Shown here one piece after another: positions 1 through 6,154 of a DNA stretch of 9,471 bases (its first letter is position 1; every line of letters begins with the position of its first letter). The translations under genes were made by a program, and so were the position numbers. The stretch covers positions 1-9,471 of the forward strand of contig CAUGKZ010000036.1 of assembly GCA_959600065.1 (NCBI GenBank). The letters are read 5' to 3'. The notes under the pieces were generated by a model. It did no database searches, had not been told where the DNA came from, and saw only the letters and a program-made list of their open reading frames with translations. The stretch is from an uncultured Kroppenstedtia sp. (GTDB lineage: Bacteria > Bacillota > Bacilli > Thermoactinomycetales > DSM-45169).

Positions 1-8
1 GTAGTCAT
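1..8 (-). CDS. Start of a divergent gene, cut by the window edge
   Basis: Only an ATG (8-6) and one further codon plus two bases lie inside the window. The case for a gene rests on its signals: a strong Shine-Dalgarno GGAGGG (22-17 on the minus strand) sits 8 nt before the ATG, and an extended -10 element lies about 38 nt upstream. The product cannot be named. It would be transcribed away from the ABC-F gene. Confidence 0.45.
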
Positions 9-45
9 GATGATTTCCCTCCATTGCACCCGAATCTTTACACCG

Positions 46-54
46 ATTGTACCA
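46..54 (-). promoter_or_regulatory. Extended -10 promoter element for the left-edge gene
   Basis: On the minus strand the sequence TGG-TACAAT (54-46) matches an extended -10 (TGn plus a hexamer 5/6 to TATAAT). No good -35 is seen at 16-18 bp, which extended -10 promoters tolerate. Transcription would start about 30 nt before the ATG at 8. Confidence 0.4.
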
Positions 55-95
55 CAGACAGGCTTTCCCCTCTTTTTTCCCCGCTTTGCATGGGA

Positions 96-101
96 TACAA
101 T
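96..101 (+). promoter_or_regulatory. Possible -10 element for the ABC-F gene
   Basis: TACAAT (96-101) matches the sigma-A -10 consensus at 5 of 6 bases and lies 33 nt before the proposed TTG start at 135. The -35 position (73-78) is only a T-run, so the promoter would be weak or need help. The gene has no other visible upstream signal. Confidence 0.35.
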
Positions 102-120
102 GAGAACGGCCTTTAACTGA

Positions 121-128
121 AGAGGTGA
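121..128 (+). promoter_or_regulatory. Ribosome binding site that selects the ABC-F start
   Basis: AGAGGTGA is a good Shine-Dalgarno. It ends at 128, directly abutting the ATG at 129 (no gap), which is too close. The in-frame TTG at 135 is 6-7 nt away. This favours TTG as the true start. Confidence 0.6.
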
Positions 129-134
129 ATGATA

Positions 135-2042
135 TTGAGTATCCTGCAAGTCAATCAGATCTACAAATCCTTCGGCGCAACTCCCATATTGGAAGGGATC
201 AGCCTCCAAGTCGAAGAAAAAGAACGGGTCGGCCTGATCGGACCCAATGGGGCCGGAAAGTCCACCCTTTTAAAAGTGATCACCTCCCACATCCCCGCGG
301 ACAGTGGCGAGATCCACATCCCCAAAAAGGCCCGTATCGGTTATCTGGCCCAAAGTATGGAGACAGAGGCGGAGGGGACCGTCTGGGAGGAAGTAATGAA
401 AGCCTTCCACCATCTCCGAGAGATGGAGAGCCAACTGCGAAATTTAGAACAGGAGATGGGCCGCTCCTCTGTAATCGCTGAGGAGAAGCGCTATCTCCAA
501 GTGACAGAACAGTACGCCCGCTTGCAGGAATCCTTTGAAAAAGCAGGGGGATACAGCTATGAAGCCCAAGCCCGAGGTGCCCTCACCGGTCTGGGACTCG
601 GCGGACTCCACTGGCAAGACACACCGGTCCGCACCTTAAGCGGCGGTCAGAAAACCCGACTCGCTCTGGCCCGGTTGCTCCTAGAACAGCCAGACCTGAT
701 CATCTTGGATGAGCCGACTAACTATCTGGATATGGACGCCCTCGCCTGGCTGGAACAGACCTTGGACAGTTATCCTGGGGCCTTGTTGGTCGTCTCCCAT
801 GATCGATATTTTCTCGACCGGATCGTCTCGGTCATTTATGAACTGGATCGTAACCGTATCACCCGTTATAAAGGAAACTACACCCAGTATGTTCAGCAAC
901 GGGAAGAACAGATGCTCCTGCAGGAAAAGGCATATGAACAGCAACAAGAAGAGATCCGCCGGATGGAGGAGTTCGTACAGCGCAATCTGGCCCGGGCCTC
1001 CACCTCCAAACGGGCCCAGAGTCGGCAAAAATCCCTGGAGCGGATGGAACGGATCCAGCGCCCTCCCGGTGACCGGAAAAAGGCAGCGATCCGCTTCACC
1101 CCCTCGGTCACCAGCGGACAACAAGTGTTGAAAACGGAAGACCTCACAGTGGGATATGATTCCGCCCATCCCCTGATCGCCCCTGCCAACCTCCAGCTGG
1201 AGCGGGGAGATCGGATCGCTTTGCTAGGCCGCAACGGAACCGGCAAGTCCACCTTGCTGAAAACCCTGGCCAATATACTGGCTCCCCTGTCGGGAACGGT
1301 CACCTTCGGCACCCAGGTTCACCTGGATTACTACGATCAGGAGCAGGAAGAATTGAACGAGCAAGAGACGGTTCTGGAAGAGGTGTGGCAGGCCCATCCC
1401 CGGCTGGACCAGACACAAATCCGCTCCTACCTGGGCCAGTTTCTGTTCAGCGGAGAGGAAGTCTTTAAGCGAATCGCCTCCCTCAGTGGCGGGGAAAAAG
1501 CCCGTCTCTCCCTGCTGAAGCGCCTCCTGAACCGGGCCAACCTCCTCCTGATGGATGAACCCACCAACCACCTGGATCTGGAGAGCAAGGAGAGGCTGGA
1601 GGAAGGATTGGAGTCTTTTCCCGGCACTCTGCTCTTCGTCTCCCATGATCGCTACTTCATCAATCGACTGGCCACGGGGATCTGGGAGGTGAAAGAGGGA
1701 CACTTATCGGTCTTCAAGGGAACCTACGAAGAATTTTTGGCACAGAAAAAGGAGAGCCCCCCTTTGGAGGTTGACGTTGGAAAACCGAAGCTCGATTATG
1801 CCGAAGAGACCCGGCAAAAACGGAGGAAAGAGCGAGAGGAGCGCCGCCGTCAGGAAGAAGCCGACCGACTGGAAGCGGAAATCGAAACCCTGGAAGAGGA
1901 GAAAACCCGAATTCAGGAAGAGCTGTGTCGGGAAGAGATTTACACCCGGCCGGAGGAAAGCGTCCCCCGTCAACGCCGCCTCGCCGAACTGGAAGTTTCC
2001 CTCGCGGAAAAAACAGAACGCTGGACAGAAATTGCGGAATAA
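135..2042 (+). CDS. ABC-F family ATPase (YdiF/Uup-like), probable ribosome-associated factor
   Basis: A cytosolic tandem ABC ATPase without membrane segments, 635 residues from TTG 135 (637 if ATG 129 is used). Domain 1 has Walker A GPNGAGKST (36-44), signature LSGGQ (168-172), Walker B ending in Asp192-Glu193 and switch His222. Domain 2 has Walker A GRNGTGKST (365-373), LSGGE (450-454), Asp474-Glu475 and His504. Between them is a charged helical linker (about 255-310) rich in Arg/Lys and Gln, the P-site-tRNA-interaction region of ABC-F proteins. The last ~95 residues are a highly charged predicted coiled coil, as in B. subtilis YdiF and E. coli Uup. Both ATP sites look intact. ABC-F proteins bind the ribosomal E site and relieve stalled or difficult translation. 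The C-terminal coiled coil and absence of an unusually long linker argue for a housekeeping member rather than an antibiotic-resistance type, but subtype is inference. It stands alone, followed by 90 nt with its neighbour's promoter. Confidence 0.93.
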   Translation: MSILQVNQIYKSFGATPILEGISLQVEEKERVGLIGPNGAGKSTLLKVITSHIPADSGEIHIPKKARIGYLAQSMETEAEGTVWEEVMKAFHHLREMESQLRNLEQEMGRSSVIAEEKRYLQVTEQYARLQESFEKAGGYSYEAQARGALTGLGLGGLHWQDTPVRTLSGGQKTRLALARLLLEQPDLIILDEPTNYLDMDALAWLEQTLDSYPGALLVVSHDRYFLDRIVSVIYELDRNRITRYKGNYTQYVQQREEQMLLQEKAYEQQQEEIRRMEEFVQRNLARASTSKRAQSRQKSLERMERIQRPPGDRKKAAIRFTPSVTSGQQVLKTEDLTVGYDSAHPLIAPANLQLERGDRIALLGRNGTGKSTLLKTLANILAPLSGTVTFGTQVHLDYYDQEQEELNEQETVLEEVWQAHPRLDQTQIRSYLGQFLFSGEEVFKRIASLSGGEKARLSLLKRLLNRANLLLMDEPTNHLDLESKERLEEGLESFPGTLLFVSHDRYFINRLATGIWEVKEGHLSVFKGTYEEFLAQKKESPPLEVDVGKPKLDYAEETRQKRRKEREERRRQEEADRLEAEIETLEEEKTRIQEELCREEIYTRPEESVPRQRRLAELEVSLAEKTERWTEIAE

Positions 2043-2065
2043 GATCCACTATTCCTTTTGGGTTA

Positions 2066-2094
2066 CTGACAAGGGGCGGGTCTTTGTTTAAAAT
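2066..2094 (+). promoter_or_regulatory. Sigma-A-type promoter of the lipoprotein gene pair
   Basis: CTGACA (2066-2071, 5/6 to TTGACA) is followed by exactly 17 bp and TAAAAT (2089-2094, 5/6 to TATAAT). Transcription should start near 2101, giving a leader of about 32 nt before ATG 2133. This is the best promoter in the window and makes the lipoprotein pair a transcription unit separate from the ABC-F gene. Confidence 0.65.
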
Positions 2095-2132
2095 TGTAAT
2101 CGTGTTCACAAGTTTGGAAAAGAGAGGTGATG

Positions 2133-3524
2133 ATGGGATTGCCCAAACTCAAGCGCTGGGGAACCAGTCTATTGATCGCGGTACTGGTTTTCAGTACCGG
2201 TTGTTCTCTGTCCAGCCCCTTTGCCGGCAGCGATGAGAAAGACGCCTCGGCATCCAAAACAAAGGAGTCCAAAGCCAAGGAATCCGGGAAATCGGAATCA
2301 TCCGTCCAATTGGACACCCTTCCCTCCGCTCTGAAAGATTTGCAACACATTCAGGAGGGAGCCGGCCGCTATGGAGGGGATGCCTATGATCTGAACAAGA
2401 TCCGGCCCGAGCTGAAAAAAATCCCTAAGTACGTTAACAGCGATGAATTGCACAAACGGCTCCTCAACCTGATGGCGGAGGATTACCGTCCGTCGATACA
2501 TGCCTTGGATACCTTCGACACCTCCATCATCGATGTGGGGGACGGACCCGGAGGCATCCGTGCTTTGAAGGTGCCGGAAAGTCAGGAAGTGAACATCATG
2601 ATCCTGCTCGACTCCAGCGGCAGCATGGCTGACAAGGTGAAAGGCGGAGTCAAGATGGACTTGGCCAAAAAGGCAGTAAAAGAGTTCGCTTCCAACATGC
2701 CGGAAGGCGCCCAGGTCTCCCTGGTTGTCTATGGCCATAAGGGCTCCAACGCCGGAGCGGATAAAAAAGTCTCCTGTAAAAGCATCGAAGAGGTCTATCC
2801 CTTGGGCGCTTACAAAGGGAAAACCTTCCAAGATTCTCTGGCTGAGTTCCAACCCACCGGCTGGACGCCGCTAGCCGGTTCCATGAAGTTGGCCCAAGAG
2901 AAGCTGGCCTCCCACACCGGGAGCAACGTGCAGAATATCGTATATGTGGTCAGCGACGGCGTGGAGACCTGTGACGGAGATCCGGTGAAAGCGGCTGAAG
3001 AACTGAACGAATCCAATATGAAGGCCGTCGTCAACATCATCGGCTTCGATGTGGACAACAAGGGACAGAAAGACCTGAAAAAAGTGGCTGACGCCGGTGG
3101 TGGCACTTATAAGACCGTCGGTTCCAAGGTGGGGCTCCAGGAGTATTTTGAAGGAGAATACGACCGCCTCTATGACCAATGGGGCAAATGGGCCAGCGAC
3201 CATTACGACAAGGCCCAATATGTATCCAGCATCAAGTATGACCGAGCCGGCGATCTCAAGCAATCTCTCTACGAACAGGCGGAAAAGGAGAAACATCATC
3301 TCTATGCGGCCACTGAATACCTCAAAGAGAAACAGGACTTCGACTATGATGTGATCAGTGAGGTTCAATCCCGAATCTATGATCGCAGAGACACACTCCA
3401 AAGCTACTCGATCGATCAACGGGACGCATTGCAAGAGGAAGTCGTCGAGAAACGAAACCAGATTCAAGACAAAGTCACCCATCAGCGTGACACTGAACAG
3501 AATGAACTCTCCAACTCCCGATAG
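2133..3524 (+). CDS. VWA-domain lipoprotein with an 11-residue-repeat C-terminal tail
   Basis: 463 residues from ATG 2133. GTG 2127 and ATG 2130 are in frame, but the Shine-Dalgarno GAGG (2124-2127) is best spaced for 2133. A signal peptide with Lys/Arg start and hydrophobic core (12-20) ends in STG-Cys24, so the protein is probably a lipid-anchored exported protein. A Ser/Lys/Glu-rich linker (about 25-60) follows. The von Willebrand factor A domain (about 150-325) has a complete metal-ion-dependent adhesion site: DSSGS at 160-164, Thr245 and Asp275. This site usually binds a divalent metal and a ligand carboxylate. The rest (about 335-463) is charged and helical, ending in five 11-residue repeats (408-462). 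B. subtilis has smaller VWA lipoproteins (YwmC/YwmD) that may be relatives of the core. The gene is 41 nt upstream of another lipoprotein gene, so the two are likely co-expressed and may act together at the cell surface. Function is unknown; the VWA assignment is firm. Confidence 0.88.
   Translation: MGLPKLKRWGTSLLIAVLVFSTGCSLSSPFAGSDEKDASASKTKESKAKESGKSESSVQLDTLPSALKDLQHIQEGAGRYGGDAYDLNKIRPELKKIPKYVNSDELHKRLLNLMAEDYRPSIHALDTFDTSIIDVGDGPGGIRALKVPESQEVNIMILLDSSGSMADKVKGGVKMDLAKKAVKEFASNMPEGAQVSLVVYGHKGSNAGADKKVSCKSIEEVYPLGAYKGKTFQDSLAEFQPTGWTPLAGSMKLAQEKLASHTGSNVQNIVYVVSDGVETCDGDPVKAAEELNESNMKAVVNIIGFDVDNKGQKDLKKVADAGGGTYKTVGSKVGLQEYFEGEYDRLYDQWGKWASDHYDKAQYVSSIKYDRAGDLKQSLYEQAEKEKHHLYAATEYLKEKQDFDYDVISEVQSRIYDRRDTLQSYSIDQRDALQEEVVEKRNQIQDKVTHQRDTEQNELSNSR
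3354..3518 (+). repeat. Five tandem 33-nt units coding an 11-residue (hendecad) repeat
   Basis: Residues 408-462 of the VWA lipoprotein divide into five 11-residue units with Gln always at position 5 and Arg at position 1 in the last four. Examples are RDTLQSYSIDQ (419-429), RDALQEEVVEK (430-440) and RNQIQDKVTHQ (441-451). A possible further, weaker unit precedes them (397-407). At DNA level the units are diverged. Hendecads typically form right-handed or straight coiled coils. Confidence 0.65.
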
Positions 3525-3546
3525 CGACACCTTTCAACTCAGAAAC

Positions 3547-3554
3547 AGAGGAGG
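3547..3554 (+). promoter_or_regulatory. Strong ribosome binding site of the small lipoprotein gene
   Basis: AGAGGAGG is close to a perfect Shine-Dalgarno. It lies 8 nt before TTG 3563 and 11 nt before ATG 3566, so it does not settle which of these adjacent codons is used. No promoter is evident in the short gap after 3524, consistent with co-transcription. Confidence 0.6.
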
Positions 3555-3565
3555 TTATTCCTTTG

Positions 3566-4033
3566 ATGAAACGTACCCTGGCCCTCCTGCTGCTCCTCAG
3601 TATGGCAGTCCTGGGCACCGGATGCGGCCTGCTCACAGAGGAGAGCCCAGAGAAGGCCGAGGCGGACAAGCCCAAAGAACCCAAGGTGGCCAAGATCACC
3701 TTCGGGGATTATCCCGAGGACGACAGTATCAAGGGCTTGATCAAAACCCGCGGCCACTTTGGAGATGATGAGGATTTTGCACTTCATTTCAAACTCTCCA
3801 ATGGGGAAAAGTTTGATACCAAATACATCAAAGTGAAGATTCTTAAGCAACCGGGAGAAAAGTTGATTGAGGAATTTACTGAAGATGTAGATCCCACTTG
3901 GAAAAGTTTGAAATGGAAATTCACCAGTCACAGCGACTTCCACGGCTTCTACGACCCCGGTAAATACAAGATCCAGATCCTTCGGGGGGAAGATTTGCTG
4001 GCAGAAGGGACTCTGACGATCGTCGAACAATAA
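3566..4033 (+). CDS. Small predicted lipoprotein, beta-rich, unknown function
   Basis: 155 residues from ATG 3566 (156 if TTG 3563 is used). The N-terminus is a lipoprotein signal peptide: MKRT, a long Leu-rich core, then GTG-Cys20. A short acidic/lysine linker (about 23-40) leads to one small domain of alternating hydrophobic and charged residues. Its end, with GKYKIQILRG followed by a final strand, resembles the closing strands of an Ig-like beta sandwich. This fold is inferred from pattern only. I do not recognise the family. It follows the VWA lipoprotein gene by 41 nt and precedes a terminator, so it is the last gene of a two-gene unit. The lipobox has a small residue (Gly) at -3, like the Ser in its neighbour, rather than the usual Leu/Val. 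Confidence 0.75.
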   Translation: MKRTLALLLLLSMAVLGTGCGLLTEESPEKAEADKPKEPKVAKITFGDYPEDDSIKGLIKTRGHFGDDEDFALHFKLSNGEKFDTKYIKVKILKQPGEKLIEEFTEDVDPTWKSLKWKFTSHSDFHGFYDPGKYKIQILRGEDLLAEGTLTIVEQ

Positions 4034-4056
4034 GACCGCATCCAGCGGTCTTTTTT
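4032..4056 (+). terminator. Rho-independent terminator of the lipoprotein unit
   Basis: AAGACCGC (4032-4039) pairs with GCGGTCTT (4045-4052) around a 5-nt loop, and the stem runs into a T-run (4051-4056). It begins within the stop codon of the small lipoprotein gene. Confidence 0.85.
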
Positions 4057-4061
4057 CATAC

Positions 4062-4089
4062 AAAAATACCCCCTTGGGAGGTGTTTTTT
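4062..4089. terminator. Second hairpin, probably a bidirectional terminator
   Basis: 4062-4073 pairs with 4077-4088 (one mismatch, one G-T wobble) around a 3-nt loop. The GC-rich top is flanked by A-run and T-run arms, so either strand gives a stem followed by U residues. It can back up the first terminator and can stop transcripts arriving from the convergent pxp operon. Confidence 0.65.
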
Positions 4090-4155
4090 AGGGTGTGGCA
4101 GGTTAATTCAAGTTTCCGTGGAATGTGAGACATTTTAGAGCAACAGAGAGAGGGG

Positions 4156-4212
4156 GGGTTCACATGGAGTGATTTTGGATCGACAGAACAACGAAAACGA
4201 CATGTGAAACCC
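4156..4212. repeat. Inverted repeat, 11 bp with one bulge
   Basis: GGGTTCACATG (4156-4166) is matched by CATGTGAAACCC (4201-4212), with one extra A in the right arm and a 34-nt spacer. It is not followed by a T-run on either strand, so it is not a standard terminator. Function unknown; a relic of a mobile element end or an RNA structure are both possible. Confidence 0.5.
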
Positions 4213-4299
4213 AATCCCGACCGTCCAAGAATGCACTAAATCACAACGCTTCTAGGGCCCCCTTCAGGCAACTTTAATCCTGTTTTTCAGCATGTCGTG

Positions 4300-4373
4300 G
4301 GCAGGACGGTGAGAGGCGGCTCCGATCTCTTGCAAAGAGCGCAAAGGTTCTTCGCCTCCTCACCGTCCTCGCC
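4300..4373. repeat. Long imperfect stem-loop with a nested hairpin
   Basis: AGGACGGTGAG (4303-4313) pairs perfectly with CTCACCGTCCT (4359-4369). The pairing extends inward (4314-4318 with 4353-4357) and outward (4300-4302 with 4371-4373) across two single-base bulges, for 19 bp in all. The 34-nt loop contains a second hairpin, CTCTT (4327-4331) with AAGAG (4335-4339). No U-run follows on either strand. It lies in the 3' untranslated region of the pxp operon transcript, where it could protect the 3' end, or it may be a repeat element. Confidence 0.6.
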
Positions 4374-4411
4374 TTTCTGTGATTATCCACACAATGTTCT
4401 CTGAAGGGGCA

Positions 4412-5191
4412 TTAGTTCATCAGTTCACTCTCTGTCATCTCAGTGATAAACATATGTCCCGGTGCATGGGTGATCATCCACTCGGGGCGGCTGGCGACGG
4501 CCACGGCTTGCGGGGTGACGCCGCAGGCCCAGAAAACAGGGAGTTCCCCCGACCGGATGGTGACGGCCTCTCCGTAATCTGGCCGGTTCAGATCTTCGAT
4601 GCCGATTCCAGCAGGATCCCCGAGATGTACCGGCGCTCCATGAACCTGTGGATAGCGAGAAGTGATCTCCACGGCACGAATCGCCTCTTGGGGAGGGAGG
4701 GGACGCATGCTGACCACCAGATTCCCGTGGAAGGAGCCTGCCGGTTCACAAGGGATCGACGTGCGGTACATGGGAACATTTCTCCCCTCCTCGATATGAC
4801 GGACCGGCACACCACTTTGCAACAGAATAGATTCAAAGGAAAAGCTACATCCCACCAGGAAGGCGACGGCATCTTCCTGCCAAAGATCCTGGATCTCCTT
4901 TCGCTCCTCCACCAACTCTCCATGACGCCAGACTCGATAACGGGGCAGATCTGTCCGCAGGTCGGCTCCCGGCGCTGTTTTCCACGGCACCGGATCCCCT
5001 GGATTCGTCACTTCCAACAGCGGACAAGGTTTGGGGTTGCGGGTGCAAAAGAGTAAAAAATCGGCGGCCTGGGACTGGGGGAGGATCACCAGATTGGCCT
5101 GAACAAACCCAGGGGCCCATCCAGCGGTGGGCCCCGCCCACTCCCCGGTGCGAATCGCGGCGCGCACGTCTTCTATGCTTTCTTTGTTCAT
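4412..5191 (-). CDS. ycsI: DUF1445 / YcsI-family putative hydro-lyase (D-glutamate cyclase family)
   Basis: 259 residues from ATG 5191, which has a GAGGGGA Shine-Dalgarno 6 nt upstream. The GTG at 5206 is possible but would add five residues and overlap the stop of pxpC. Length matches the family (about 260). Conserved blocks are GCSFSFE (114-120), PCEPAGSFHGNLVVSMRP (147-164), the GDPAGIGI region (191-198), CGVTPQ (223-228) and THAPGHMFITEM (241-252). The protein is soluble and cytosolic, with no signal peptide. The family contains the mitochondrial D-glutamate cyclase, which forms 5-oxo-D-proline from D-glutamate. B. subtilis YcsI is only annotated as a putative hydro-lyase. Being the last gene of the 5-oxoprolinase operon, 11 nt after pxpC, it plausibly acts on glutamate/5-oxoproline, but the reaction here is inferred. 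Confidence 0.9.
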   Translation of the reverse strand: MNKESIEDVRAAIRTGEWAGPTAGWAPGFVQANLVILPQSQAADFLLFCTRNPKPCPLLEVTNPGDPVPWKTAPGADLRTDLPRYRVWRHGELVEERKEIQDLWQEDAVAFLVGCSFSFESILLQSGVPVRHIEEGRNVPMYRTSIPCEPAGSFHGNLVVSMRPLPPQEAIRAVEITSRYPQVHGAPVHLGDPAGIGIEDLNRPDYGEAVTIRSGELPVFWACGVTPQAVAVASRPEWMITHAPGHMFITEMTESELMN

Positions 5192-5202
5192 CAGACATCC
5201 CC

Positions 5203-6150
5203 TCACTTGGATCGGATTCCGATCTCTAGCATCTTCAAGCGTTTTTCCTGTTCTATCGCCAGCTCCTGGGCTTCATCCAGACTCACCTCGTGAAAGGTGA
5301 TCCGGGTTCCTGGCCTGGCCTGGGCCAAGCGGGGCAGATCCACGGAGATGACAGTGGCGATCTTCGTGTATCCCCCGGTGGTCTGCCGATCCGCCATCAG
5401 GATGATGGGGCGTCCTTCTGCCGGAACCTGAACTGCCCCAGGGGCGATGGCGTCGGAGATGATATCTGCACCGGTGCGGTGGCGGATCACCGGCCCCTCC
5501 AGACGATAACCCATCCGGTCCGACTGGGGAGTCACTTCAAAATCAGCATGATAGAAAGTATGAAGCCCCTCCTCCGTAAACGCCTCGGCCTGGGGTCCAG
5601 GGAGGGTACGCAAGCGAATTTCTTTCCCGTAGCGGGGGCGCATGGAAGCCGCTGGCTGTCGGCCGACCCTGTCGGCGAGCTGCAGCGGTCGCCCGGTCTC
5701 CAGGACATCCCCGGATTGCAAGGCTCGGCCGTGGAATCCCCCGATCCGCCCCTTAAGATAAGTGGAGCGGCTTCCCATCACAGTGGGTACCTGAATTCCT
5801 CCTGCGACACAAAGATAAGTGCGCATCCCTGCCACCGGCCCCTGAAATCGCAACTCTTGTCCTTTCTCGATGGAGATGCTTTTCCAGAGAGGCACCGGTT
5901 TCCCATCCAGGAGTGGCCCCAGATCCGCCCCAGTCAGAGCAATCACCGTATCCGTCTCAAAGCGGAGCACCGGTCCCAACCAGGTTATTTCCAAGCCTGC
6001 CGCGCCGCGCCAATTGCCCACTAATAAATTTCCTACCTGGAGGGAGTAATCATCCATCGCTCCTGCCACCACCATGCCATACTGCTGATAACCCATCCGT
6101 CCCAAATCCTGGACCGTAGTCAGCAATCCCGGTTTTATCACTGTGATCAT
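5203..6150 (-). CDS. pxpC: 5-oxoprolinase subunit PxpC (KipA, biotin-dependent carboxylase-like domain)
   Basis: 315 residues from ATG 6150. The open frame extends to 6291, but that part overlaps pxpA and is not conserved, and GGAGAG upstream of 6150 gives a good ribosome site. PxpC pairs with PxpB and, with PxpA, catalyses ATP-dependent opening of 5-oxo-L-proline to L-glutamate in the cytosol. Family blocks seen: TVQDLGR (12-18), GADLGP (74-79), AGGIQVPTVMGSRSTY (116-131), SDRMGYRLEGP (210-220) and the SDAIAPGAVQVP to TTGGYTKIA region (232-265). In B. subtilis the homologue is KipA, linked to the KinA inhibitor KipI. The gene starts 4 nt after the pxpA stop and ends 11 nt before the ycsI-like start, so translation is probably coupled. 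Confidence 0.95.
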   Translation of the reverse strand: MITVIKPGLLTTVQDLGRMGYQQYGMVVAGAMDDYSLQVGNLLVGNWRGAAGLEITWLGPVLRFETDTVIALTGADLGPLLDGKPVPLWKSISIEKGQELRFQGPVAGMRTYLCVAGGIQVPTVMGSRSTYLKGRIGGFHGRALQSGDVLETGRPLQLADRVGRQPAASMRPRYGKEIRLRTLPGPQAEAFTEEGLHTFYHADFEVTPQSDRMGYRLEGPVIRHRTGADIISDAIAPGAVQVPAEGRPIILMADRQTTGGYTKIATVISVDLPRLAQARPGTRITFHEVSLDEAQELAIEQEKRLKMLEIGIRSK

Positions 6151-6154
6151 GGGA

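Larger units (their letters stand above)
4034..4411. other. Gene-free stretch between convergent units
   Basis: No convincing gene is seen on either strand. The stretch holds the two terminators, an inverted repeat at 4156-4212, a run of seven G (4152-4158), a strong imperfect stem at 4300-4373, and about 38 nt of plain sequence before the end of the ycsI-like gene. One short minus-strand reading (about 4357-4268) looks faintly like a protein C-terminus and could be a relic. I recognise no riboswitch or known small RNA. Confidence 0.6.

Noticed and set aside
135..2042. ABC-F gene as an antibiotic-resistance determinant
   Set aside because: The long charged C-terminal coiled coil is typical of housekeeping YdiF/Uup types, and there is no leader peptide or attenuator upstream as is common for resistance members.
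2871..3530. 219-residue open frame on the minus strand
   Set aside because: It lies antisense to the VWA lipoprotein gene, whose domain motifs, promoter and ribosome site are convincing. The antisense frame has no ribosome site or recognisable motif.
4300..4411. T-box or other riboswitch in the gene-free stretch
   Set aside because: No T-box antiterminator sequence or known riboswitch core is seen, and no gene lies downstream in either direction that it could control.
4379..5056. 225-residue open frame on the plus strand
   Set aside because: It is antisense to the ycsI-like gene, which has intact family motifs. The frame reads as a GC-rich shadow.
5290..6024. 244-residue open frame on the plus strand
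   Set aside because: It is antisense to pxpC and has no motif of its own.
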